This document shows, in pieces, positions 35,964-43,659 of a stretch of DNA of 64,000 nucleotides. The translations under genes and the position numbers were made by a program. The stretch is from NCBI RefSeq assembly GCF_015776785.2, contig NZ_LFMD02000003.1, positions 307,148-371,147 of the forward strand, written 5' to 3'. The stretch's first letter is position 1, and each line of letters opens with the position of its first letter. This DNA comes from Kitasatospora sp. SUK 42 (lineage in GTDB: Bacteria; Actinomycetota; Actinomycetes; Streptomycetales; Streptomycetaceae). A model generated the notes under the pieces. The model had not been told where the DNA came from. It saw only the letters and a program-made list of their open reading frames with translations, and did no database searches.

Positions 35964-37538
35964 TCAGTCGGACGGGCAGCGCGTCCCGGCCGCCGGCATC
36001 CGGCCGGCCACCAGGAACGCCGTGACGGCCTCGCGCACGCACTCGCTCTTGTCGTACGCGGTGTGCCCGTCGCCCTCGCGGGTGAGCAGCACCCCGTGCT
36101 CCAGTCCGGCCGCCAGCCGCTGCGCCCACGGGTAGGGGGTGATCGGATCCCCGGTGGAGCCGACCACCAGGATCGGGGCGCTGCCGGGCGCCTTCACCGT
36201 GTGCGGCCGCTCGGGCGAACGGTACGGCCAGGGGCGGCAGTCCGGGGTGAACAGGGTGCCCCGGGGGTCGTGCCCGCTGGTCAGCGGGGCGTGGGCGGCG
36301 AGGTCGGCGAGGGCCGCGCGCAGGTCCGTGTCGGTGGGCGCCAGCGGGGCGTCCGCGCAGTGGATGGCCGCGAAGGCGTCCCAGCGGCTGTCGTAGCGGC
36401 CGTCCTCGTCGCGGTCGTCGGCGCCGTCGGCGAGCCTGAGCAGTTCGTCGCCCTCGCCGCGCTCGACGGCCGGGTCGAGGGCGCCGCGCAGCCGGGGCCA
36501 GGAGCGGTGGCCGTCGGCGAGCACGTCGAGGACGCCGGCCCAGCCGAGCGCGGCGGTGACCTCACGGCCGTCGGCGGCGCGCAGCGGGTGGTCCTTGAGG
36601 CCGTCGAGGAAGTCGGCGAGCCGCTTGGGGGCGGTGGCCGGGTCGGTGCCGAGGGGGCAGGAGCCGCCGCCGGCGGCGCAGGCGGTGGCGTAGGCGCGGA
36701 ACGCGGTCTCGGTGGCGGCGGCCTGTTCGGCGTTGAGGTGCATCAGGTCGGTGCTGCGCTCGACGGCGCCGTCGAGGACGAGGCGACCGGTGCGGTCGGG
36801 GAACTCCTCGGCGTAGAGGGCGCCGAGGTGGGTGCCGTAGGAGAGGCCGAGGAAGTCGAGCCGGCGCTCGCCGAGGGCGCCGCGCAGCACGTCGAGGTCG
36901 CGGGCGGCGTCGCGGGTGCCCAGGTGCGGGAGGAGGTCGGCGTGCCGGGTGCGGCAGGCGTCGGCGAGGACCCGGCCGCGGTCGTAGGACGGGTCGTCGG
37001 TGCCGTTCCACTTCTCGCGGGTGCGGTCGTCCAGGCAGTCGACGGGGGTGGTGGCGCCGGCGCCGCGCGGGTCGAAGCCGACCAGGTCGAAGTGGTCGCG
37101 CAGCGCGCCCTGGTAGCCGCGCCAGCCCCAACGGACCATGCCGACGCCGGAGTTGCCGGGGCCGCCGGGGTTGAGCACGAGGGAGCCGATCCGGGCGCCG
37201 GGGTCGGCGGCGGGCAGCCGGGCGAGGGCCACCTCGATGCTCCGGCCGCCGGGGTCGGCGTAGTCCAGCGGGACCCTGAGGGTGGCGCACTGGACGGTCG
37301 GTCCGTCGGGTTCGGCGCCGGCCCGGTCGGAGCAGGGGGCCCAGTCGATCCGCTGGTCGTAGAAGGCCCGCAGGGCCGGGGAGGCGGTGGCGGCGACCCG
37401 CTCGGCGAGCGGCGGCCGGGTCACCGTGCCCGGGCCGCCGGGGCCGCCCGGGCCGGAGCAGCCGGCCGGCAGGGTGAGGACGAGGGCGGCGAGGGCGGGC
37501 AGGGCACGCCGCGGGAGCCGGGTGATCAACGAGGGCAC
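35964..37538 (-). CDS. Lipoprotein alpha/beta hydrolase (TAP-like tripeptidyl aminopeptidase family)
   Basis: The 524-residue exported enzyme begins with a lipoprotein signal (ALPALAALVLTLPAGC; the lipobox LPAGC places the lipid on Cys). The alpha/beta-hydrolase domain has NPGGPGNSG (oxyanion loop), FDPRGAGAT, GLSYGTHLGALY (Ser nucleophile), GSTGDPITPY (Asp) and EGDGHTAYD (His), with the TAP-like C-terminal region. Such enzymes trim N-terminal peptides from secreted proteins or act as esterases. GTG at 37538 is used; TATTCG about 9 bases upstream suggests a short or leaderless transcript. Confidence 0.9.
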   Translation of the reverse strand: MPSLITRLPRRALPALAALVLTLPAGCSGPGGPGGPGTVTRPPLAERVAATASPALRAFYDQRIDWAPCSDRAGAEPDGPTVQCATLRVPLDYADPGGRSIEVALARLPAADPGARIGSLVLNPGGPGNSGVGMVRWGWRGYQGALRDHFDLVGFDPRGAGATTPVDCLDDRTREKWNGTDDPSYDRGRVLADACRTRHADLLPHLGTRDAARDLDVLRGALGERRLDFLGLSYGTHLGALYAEEFPDRTGRLVLDGAVERSTDLMHLNAEQAAATETAFRAYATACAAGGGSCPLGTDPATAPKRLADFLDGLKDHPLRAADGREVTAALGWAGVLDVLADGHRSWPRLRGALDPAVERGEGDELLRLADGADDRDEDGRYDSRWDAFAAIHCADAPLAPTDTDLRAALADLAAHAPLTSGHDPRGTLFTPDCRPWPYRSPERPHTVKAPGSAPILVVGSTGDPITPYPWAQRLAAGLEHGVLLTREGDGHTAYDKSECVREAVTAFLVAGRMPAAGTRCPSD

Positions 37539-37611
37539 CGCCCACGAATACCACCCGGCACCCGCCCGGGGCACATCGCACCGGTCCCCGGGTGTCAGAC
37601 GGAACGATTCG

Positions 37612-38370
37612 TCAGACGCACTGCTCCAGCATGGCCTTCTTGTCCGCCTCGGTGACCGGCAGCTGGTACTTCAGCGAGACCTGGGCGAAGCGCACGGCGT
37701 AGGAGCAGCGGATGTCGGTGTTGGCGGGCAGCCAGGACGCCGGGCCGGAGTCGCCCTTGGAGGCGTTCTGCGAGCCGTCGGCGGGGATCAGGTTGAGCGG
37801 GTCGTTGGCGATCTGGACCCGCTTGGCCTTGTCCCACTTGCTGGCACCCATCTGCCAGTCGTAGGAGAGCGGCATCACGTGGTCGATCTGGATCTTGGTG
37901 GCCTGCTGCTTGGTCCAGTCGACGGTCTTGCCGGTGTACGGGTCGTAGATGGTCATCGAGGTGACCACGCAGTTCGAGCCGTCCTTGCGCTCGACGGCGG
38001 TGCCGTCCCGGGCGAGCAGGTCGTTGCGGGTGTCGCAGTTGTTGTGCCCGAACGGGACGCCGTCGACGTTGTCGGTCCAGGCGGGGCCGAACTCGTTGCG
38101 GTCGTAGCCGTCCTTGGCGCCGACGGAGGCGGTGGCGACCTTGGCGATGAGGTCCCGGCCGGCCTTCCGGTCCTCGGGGGAGGTCAGCGGCGCCAGGCCC
38201 GGCTTGGTGCCGTCCGGGTTCTGCAGCGGGCTGGTGCCCAGGCCCCCGGCGGGGGCGGCGGATCCGCCGGTCGACTTGTGGTCGCGGCCCTCCACCAACC
38301 AGCCGACCAGCGCGAGCACGCATATCAGGAACACGGAGGCGGCGGACAGCCAGGTACGGCGGGCGGGCAC
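37612..38370 (-). CDS. Exported HNH-family nuclease (DUF1524 domain)
   Basis: A 252-residue protein with one N-terminal membrane helix or uncleaved signal (TWLSAASVFLICVLALVGWL) and a DUF1524 HNH-type domain. The metal-binding core is IDHVMPLSYDWQMGA followed by NDPLNLIPADGSQNASKGD. Cys pairs (NNCD/SNCV and IRCS/EQCV) may form disulfides outside the cell. It probably cleaves extracellular DNA. GTG at 38370 is the start. It lies 73 bases upstream of the TAP-like gene on the same strand. Confidence 0.88.
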   Translation of the reverse strand: MPARRTWLSAASVFLICVLALVGWLVEGRDHKSTGGSAAPAGGLGTSPLQNPDGTKPGLAPLTSPEDRKAGRDLIAKVATASVGAKDGYDRNEFGPAWTDNVDGVPFGHNNCDTRNDLLARDGTAVERKDGSNCVVTSMTIYDPYTGKTVDWTKQQATKIQIDHVMPLSYDWQMGASKWDKAKRVQIANDPLNLIPADGSQNASKGDSGPASWLPANTDIRCSYAVRFAQVSLKYQLPVTEADKKAMLEQCV

Positions 38371-38538
38371 GGAGAACTCCCGGAGTCAGGGGCGGGTTGA
38401 CGGCGAACCAGCAGACCAGCCGCCCAAGACCAGGTCAAGCCGACGCCACGGGAAGGCCAAGGAGCATGTCGAAGCTCACACTCCGCCAGACCCCGCCGAA
38501 GGGCTGCGCTCCCCGCCCGCACCGGGCACCCTGGACGC

Positions 38539-39144
38539 ATGCACGACCCCACCCCTCGCACCCCCGTCGCCCTGGTCCTCGCCGCCGGGGGCGGACGCCG
38601 CCTCGGCGGGCGGCCCAAGGCGCTGATCCGCTACGCGGGCCGGCCCCTGGTCGAGCACGCGGTGGCCACCGTGCGGGCCGGCGGCTGCCGGGACGTGACG
38701 GTGGTGCTGGGCGCGGAGCGCGACCGGGTGCGCTCCACCGCGCACCTGCCGGGCTGCCGACTGGTGGCCAACCCGGACTGGGCGCAGGGCATGGGCTCCT
38801 CACTGCGCGCCGGGCTGGCCGCACTGCCGTCAGGGGCCCCTGCGGTGCTGGTGATGCTGGTGGACACCCCGGGCGTCACCCCGGCCGCGGTGGCCCGGCT
38901 GCTGGCCGCGCACCGGGCCGGCGCCGAACTGGCCGCGGCGGCCTACGGCGGGCGGCGCGGGCACCCGGTGCTGATCGGCGCCCGGCACTTCGCCGAGGCG
39001 GCCGCGGGAGCCGGCGGCGACGCCGGGGCCCGCGCCCTGCTGGCGGCGCACGCCGCGGAACTCGTCCTGGTCGAGTGCGCGGACGTCGCCGTGCCGGACG
39101 ACCTGGACACCCCCGCCGACCTGGACCGCTGGTCGGCGGGCTGA
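38539..39144 (+). CDS. MocA/MobA-like nucleotidyltransferase
   Basis: A 201-residue enzyme of the NTP-transferase fold. The signature LAAGGGRRLGGRPKAL (about 14-29) binds the nucleotide; NPDWAQGMGSSLRAGLAAL and VMLVDTPGVTP are typical of MocA, the molybdenum-cofactor cytidylyltransferase, and of related enzymes. The C-terminal GHPVLIGARHF is also conserved. Whether it acts on molybdopterin cannot be told, as no molybdoenzyme gene is nearby. Confidence 0.87.
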   Translation: MHDPTPRTPVALVLAAGGGRRLGGRPKALIRYAGRPLVEHAVATVRAGGCRDVTVVLGAERDRVRSTAHLPGCRLVANPDWAQGMGSSLRAGLAALPSGAPAVLVMLVDTPGVTPAAVARLLAAHRAGAELAAAAYGGRRGHPVLIGARHFAEAAAGAGGDAGARALLAAHAAELVLVECADVAVPDDLDTPADLDRWSAG

Positions 39145-39148
39145 GAAC

Positions 39149-39215
39149 CCTTCGTACGCCGACCCGCACGCCCTTCGTACGCCGACCGTGCGCCCTCCGT
39201 CCACCGACCGCGCGC
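39149..39215. repeat. Three imperfect tandem 22-bp repeats
   Basis: CCCTTCGTACGCCGACC-like units recur at about 39149, 39171 and 39194 after the nucleotidyltransferase stop, the third more diverged. The 228-base gap to the next gene otherwise shows nothing clear. Confidence 0.7.
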
Positions 39216-39372
39216 CCTCCCCGCCGCATCCTCCCTGCGAAGGGTTCGGCATCGCCCGCGCCGCGCAGCCTCCCCTGATCCGTCCCTGAGGATTGCCCCA
39301 TTCCGCGCCCAGAGCGGGACGTTTCGGGGAGCATGGGAACCATCCACCCGACACCGACGGACGGAGCCCGCG

Positions 39373-40233
39373 ATGGCCGGACTGCCCGACGACTTCACCG
39401 GACACGACCCCGCGCGGCCAGGGCCGGGGACAGGTGGTGGCGCCCGGGCGATCCGCTGCCCCGCCTGCCGCCGCGAGCACCTCTACGAACCGCCCTCGCT
39501 GCCCTGTCCGTGCGGCGCCTCGCTGAAGGTGCCGCTGCTGCGGGGCGGGGTGCCGGTGCAGGTGCGGTTCCGCTCCTGGGAGGACTCCTGGCTGAGCATG
39601 CGCTGCCCGCACTGCGGCCGCTCCGACCAGTGGCCGCAGCCCGAGTTCACCTGCAACTGCGGCGCCACCGTCCGGCTGCCGGTGGACCGCACCACCCGGC
39701 TCGGCACCGGTACGGCCGCCCCGCTCGCCGCCCCCAACCCGCAGGCCGCCCGCCCGTACCCGGCGCACCCGATGAGCGCCCCGGTGTCCGGCCCGCCCGC
39801 GCCGCCCGGCGGCTCCACCGGCCGCCCCCGCCCGTTCCGCCCCCGCACGCCGTTCCGCCCGCACCCGGTGCGCACCTCGCAGGACGCGGTGTTCACCGCC
39901 GCCCGCTACCTGGAGTGGCTCGGCTTCGACGACCTGGAGCTGACCGAGGCCCAGGAACGCGACGGGGTCACCCTGCTGGGCAGCCGGATGGTCGCCCAGG
40001 TGGACACCTGGACCGAGCCCGCCGACGTGAAGTCGGTCGAGTGCCTGTGGCTCCAGACCCTGCACGCGGAGGAGATGGCCGCCGCGATGTTCACCCTCGC
40101 CGGCTACTCGCACCAGGCCACCGTGCGCGGCGAACAGCTGCTGGTCGCCCTGTTCAGCCTGGACCTCGCGGGCGTGCCGCAGCCCGCCAACGGCGCCGCC
40201 GAGGCCCTGATGGAGACCGGCTGGACCTCCTGA
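39373..40233 (+). CDS. Zinc-ribbon protein with restriction-endonuclease-like C-terminal domain
   Basis: The 286-residue protein starts with two zinc-ribbon-like units (CPAC...PCPCG and CPHCG...CNCG). A long Pro-rich linker (about 115-175) follows, then a compact C-terminal domain: QDAVFTAARYLEWLGFDDLELTEAQERDGVTLLGSRMVAQVD. This layout is reminiscent of Mrr-type restriction-endonuclease folds (helix, then strand-acidic-strand), but the catalytic QxK is not obvious. No signal peptide. Function unknown; a nucleic-acid role is inferred from ribbon plus nuclease-like fold. Confidence 0.7.
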   Translation: MAGLPDDFTGHDPARPGPGTGGGARAIRCPACRREHLYEPPSLPCPCGASLKVPLLRGGVPVQVRFRSWEDSWLSMRCPHCGRSDQWPQPEFTCNCGATVRLPVDRTTRLGTGTAAPLAAPNPQAARPYPAHPMSAPVSGPPAPPGGSTGRPRPFRPRTPFRPHPVRTSQDAVFTAARYLEWLGFDDLELTEAQERDGVTLLGSRMVAQVDTWTEPADVKSVECLWLQTLHAEEMAAAMFTLAGYSHQATVRGEQLLVALFSLDLAGVPQPANGAAEALMETGWTS

Positions 40234-40434
40234 GCGCCCAACCCTCCTGACTAGATCATTTCTCCGCCAAAAGCAACAACCTCCGCTCGTGATCTGGTGC
40301 ACAAGCTCGCCCCCGTGTTGAATTGCCGCCACAACGCGGGCCTTCGCCCTGCCGTCGCCGTGCGATCGGCCGTGACGGCAGGGCTCCAGGGGCAGGTCCG
40401 CGTCCTGCTGGATGGCGCACACAAGGAGGTGGCG

Positions 40435-41277
40435 TTGTCGGAGCACGGATGGGGCCCGAGCGGCCCGGACGGGCGGGGGCGGGCGGCAGCGGAGGAACCG
40501 GGCGACACCGTGTGGCGGCTGCGGTCCCGGGGGTGCTGGCAGGAGGCCGCCGAACTGCTGCGACCAGCCTCCGAACACGACCCCGCGGCCGCCCTCGGGC
40601 GGGCCGAACTCCTCATCGAGCAGTGCCTGTTCACCGCCGGGCACTGGATCCAGGCGGAACAGGCGCTACGGCTCGCCGAGGCGCTGGCGGCCGGCACCGA
40701 GCAGCGCGCGGCCGCCGCCTGCGCCCGCGGCTTCCTCGCGTACGTGGCCAGCGTGCTCGGCCCGCGCGACCGGCTGGACGAGGCGCAGGCCGCCCTCGGC
40801 CGCACCTCGGCGCTGCTGCCGCCGGACGCCCCGGGCCGCCCGCTGCTGGACTTCCGGCGCGGGCTGGTCGCCGAGAACCTGCTGCGCGACCGCAGCGCCG
40901 CCTGGATCGCCTATCGCCGGGCGCACGAGGGCGCGGGAGAGCGCGGGGACGAACTGCTGCGCTCCTACACCTGGCGACACCTGGCCGCCCTGGCGCTGGC
41001 CCGCGGGGACCGCGGCAACGCCCGGGAGGGCTTCGACGCCTCGTTGCGGCTGCGCGAGCAACTCGGCTTCACGGTGGGGGTGGCGCCGGCGCTCGCGGCG
41101 CTCGCCGAGGTGTCCGAGCCCGCCGAGGCCGAGCGGCTGCGCGCCGAGGCCGCCCGCCTGGTGCACGCCCTGGGCGGGGTTCCGGTCTGGCTCGCGCGCC
41201 AACTGGGAACCGGGCGCACGCCGGGGCCTCCCCCGGACGGGCGCACCACCCGCGAGAGCCGGGGAACAATCAGCTAA
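40435..41277 (+). CDS. Helical-repeat (TPR-like) hypothetical protein
   Basis: The 280-residue protein is almost entirely helical, with repeating Ala/Leu-rich pairs (AAELLRPASEHDPAAALGRAELLIEQCLFTAGHW..., LALARGDRGNAREGFDASLRLREQLGF), like tetratricopeptide repeats. TTG at 40435 is chosen because AGGAGG ends five bases before it; the upstream extension to 40297 looks non-coding. It ends within the iron-box-like sequence that precedes fhuF, so the two genes abut, but fhuF probably has its own iron control. Confidence 0.72.
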   Translation: MSEHGWGPSGPDGRGRAAAEEPGDTVWRLRSRGCWQEAAELLRPASEHDPAAALGRAELLIEQCLFTAGHWIQAEQALRLAEALAAGTEQRAAAACARGFLAYVASVLGPRDRLDEAQAALGRTSALLPPDAPGRPLLDFRRGLVAENLLRDRSAAWIAYRRAHEGAGERGDELLRSYTWRHLAALALARGDRGNAREGFDASLRLREQLGFTVGVAPALAALAEVSEPAEAERLRAEAARLVHALGGVPVWLARQLGTGRTPGPPPDGRTTRESRGTIS

Positions 41278-41293
41278 GGTGAGCCTAACCTGG
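41275..41293. promoter_or_regulatory. Iron-box-like operator (DmdR/IdeR type) upstream of fhuF
   Basis: The complement reads CCAGGTTAGGCTCACCTTA, matching 16 of 19 positions of the DtxR-family consensus TTAGGTTAGGCTCACCTAA. It overlaps the previous gene's stop codon. Confidence 0.75.
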
Positions 41294-41437
41294 CCGGGAG
41301 GAGCAGTATCCCGGCCAGGTCGCCTTGCCGTTCCCCGGGCACCGCCGCGCCCCGGTCCGGCCGGGCCCGGCCGCCGCGGTGGCCGGGCACCGCCGGGCGG
41401 TCCACCGGCGGCCCCGCTCGACCCGATGGGGCCGCCC

Positions 41438-42355
41438 ATGACCGCGAGCAGCACCCGGCCCGGCTCCGCGCCGCGCGCCCCCCGCACCACCGGGGCGCAC
41501 AGCCAGGCCCCCGCGCCGGACTCCCCCACCCCGTGCGCCTCCTCGTACCACCGGCTGACCGCGCTCACCCCCACCCTGACCGTGCGCTGCGCCCCGCCCC
41601 GCGGCGGCGACGGCTGGCTGCCCGTCGCCGAACTGGTCGCGGACCCGCAGGCGGTGGAGGAGCTGGTCACGCACGACACCCTGCAGGGCCTCGCCCGCTA
41701 CGGGCGGCCGCTGCGCCCCGACGTCGCGGCCGGGTTCGGGCTGCACCGCCTCGTCTGGCCGGTCTCGCTGCTGTTCACCGTGCCGTGGTTCCTGGAGCGG
41801 CGCGTCCCGCTGCTCGGCCCCGGCGACGTCTCGGTGCGCCGCGGCCCCACCGCGGTGGAGCTGACCGTCCGTCCGGAGGCCTTCGCCTGCCTGCCGGGAG
41901 ATCCGGCGGGCGGCTCGCCGCAGGCCCGTACGGCGGCGGACGGGGACGCGCTGGCCGCCGAACTGCGGGACGCGCTGGGCGGGTTCCTCGCTCCGGTGCT
42001 GGCCGCCTTCGGCCCCCGGGTGCGGCGCGGGCCCCGGGTGCTGTGGGCGATGGCCACCGACGCGGTGGTGGAGGGGCTCTGGTACGCGGGCGGGCTGCTC
42101 GGGGAGCAGGAGCGGGCGCGCGCCGAGCTGTCCGTGCTGCTGGCACCCCCGGCGCCCGGGACGCACACGCCCGGCGCGCACGGTACCGCCGCCCCCACCC
42201 CGGCCCCCTTCACCCCCGGTGCCGGCTTCGCGCTCCCGGTGCCCGGCCGCGTCGGCGCTCCGGACACCGACCGGGCCCGGGCCAGCTGTTGCCTCGTCTA
42301 CACCGTGGAACCGGAGGGCATGTGCACCGGTTGTCCGCGCGTCACGCGGCGTTGA
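41438..42355 (+). CDS. FhuF-like ferric-siderophore reductase
   Basis: About 305 residues ending in the FhuF signature for a [2Fe-2S] cluster: ASCCLVYTVEPEGMCTGCPR (Cys-Cys-x10-Cys-x2-Cys). The family reduces Fe3+ in siderophore complexes in the cytoplasm to release iron. The middle part (GLHRLVWPVSLLFTVPWFLERRVP) is the usual FhuF N-terminal domain. ATG 41438 is my choice (41426 also possible); the leader back to the iron box is ~145 bases with poor coding character. The iron box implies repression when iron is plentiful. Confidence 0.85.
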   Translation: MTASSTRPGSAPRAPRTTGAHSQAPAPDSPTPCASSYHRLTALTPTLTVRCAPPRGGDGWLPVAELVADPQAVEELVTHDTLQGLARYGRPLRPDVAAGFGLHRLVWPVSLLFTVPWFLERRVPLLGPGDVSVRRGPTAVELTVRPEAFACLPGDPAGGSPQARTAADGDALAAELRDALGGFLAPVLAAFGPRVRRGPRVLWAMATDAVVEGLWYAGGLLGEQERARAELSVLLAPPAPGTHTPGAHGTAAPTPAPFTPGAGFALPVPGRVGAPDTDRARASCCLVYTVEPEGMCTGCPRVTRR

Positions 42356-42569
42356 CGCACATCCGTCCGATTCCGAATCCGTAAAGCCCGCAATTCCAGG
42401 AACAATCCGCTCCGCATTAGTCGCACGATCCGATTTTCCCTGTGCCAGAAATCCCTCTCCTCAGCGCATTCACGGCGAATCGGCCACTCCCCTGCCGGGC
42501 ATCCGCCATGATGGTCCCCGCCATCACGACGCAGGAAAGCGACGCAGGAAAGCGAGGCTGGTTCCGGCG

Positions 42570-43637
42570 ATGAAATCGTCCGACATACCGCTCGGCTGGG
42601 CCGTCACCGGAATCGCCGGGCTGCTGGTCACCGCGCTCCTGGTGGCCCTGGCCCGCAACCGGGGATCGACCTCCACCGCCGGCACGGACTCCTGGGAGCG
42701 CTCCGAGGAACGGCGACGCCGCAAGGAGTCCCTGTACGGCGCCGCCTCCTACACCCTGCTGTTCTGCTGCGCCGGTGTCGCCGCCGCGCTCTCCTTCCAC
42801 GGCCTGGTCGGCTTCGGCGTGCAGAACCTCGGCCTGTCCGGCGGCTGGGAGTACCTCGTGCCGTTCGGCCTGGACGGCGCCGCGATGTTCTGCTCGGTCC
42901 TCGCCGTCCGCGAGGCCAGCCACGGCGACGCCGCGCTCGGCTCCCGGCTGCTGGTCTGGCTCTTCGCCGGCGCCTCCGCCTGGTTCAACTGGGTGCACGC
43001 CCCGCGCGGCCTGGGCCACGCGGGCGCCCCGCAGTTCTTCTCCGGCATGTCGCTGTCCGCGGCGGTCCTGTTCGACCGCGCGCTGAAGCAGACCCGCCGG
43101 GCGGCACTGCGCGAGCAGGGCCTCGTGCCCCGCCCGCTGCCGCAGATCCGCATCGTCCGCTGGCTGCGCGCCCCGCGCGAGACCTACGCGGCCTGGTCGC
43201 TGATGCTCCTGGAGGGCGTGCGCAGCCTGGACGAGGCGGTGGACGAGGTCCGCGAGGACAGGCGGGAGCGGGCCCTGGAGAGGGAGCGCCGCAAGCGGGC
43301 CGGCCGCCGCGAGCGGGCGGAGATCCGGGCGATCAACCGCGGCATCGGCCACTGGCGCGGCCGCGACGGCGCCGCCGCACGGCAGCCGGCACCCGGCTCG
43401 GAGCCCCCCGCGGCCGGCGGACCCGGGGCCGAGCCGTCGGCCGGTGCGCGGGAGGTGGGCGCCGGTACCGGTGCACGGGAGGTCGGGGCGGCCGAGGGCG
43501 CGGTCGTCCAGCCGGGCCTGCCGGCCCGTCCGGAGCGGCGCACCATCGACCTCACCCCCGACGAGGACACCGTGGCGCTGCCCCGGCTGGATTCGCTGGA
43601 GCGCAAGCTGAAGGACCTGGAGCAGCAGTTCGGCTAG
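42570..43637 (+). CDS. DUF2637 membrane protein (SpdB-like)
   Basis: A 355-residue protein with a single N-terminal helix (WAVTGIAGLLVTALLVAL), a basic loop, then a four-helix DUF2637 membrane domain (about 55-165, including FGLDGAAMFCSVLAVREA and FAGASAWFNWVHAP). A charged coiled-coil-like tail and a Pro/Gly/Ala-rich region follow, ending in ERKLKDLEQQFG. DUF2637 proteins are common on actinomycete conjugative plasmids and integrated elements (Spd spread proteins) but also occur as chromosomal genes. No integrase, tra genes or attachment site is nearby, so it is not evidence of an element. Confidence 0.82.
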   Translation: MKSSDIPLGWAVTGIAGLLVTALLVALARNRGSTSTAGTDSWERSEERRRRKESLYGAASYTLLFCCAGVAAALSFHGLVGFGVQNLGLSGGWEYLVPFGLDGAAMFCSVLAVREASHGDAALGSRLLVWLFAGASAWFNWVHAPRGLGHAGAPQFFSGMSLSAAVLFDRALKQTRRAALREQGLVPRPLPQIRIVRWLRAPRETYAAWSLMLLEGVRSLDEAVDEVREDRRERALERERRKRAGRRERAEIRAINRGIGHWRGRDGAAARQPAPGSEPPAAGGPGAEPSAGAREVGAGTGAREVGAAEGAVVQPGLPARPERRTIDLTPDEDTVALPRLDSLERKLKDLEQQFG

Positions 43638-43659
43638 CCCGTCCAGGCCGTTGAGTCCG

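Noticed and set aside
42570..43637. DUF2637 as a sign of an integrated conjugative element
   Set aside because: No integrase, replication or transfer genes and no att-like direct repeats were seen nearby.
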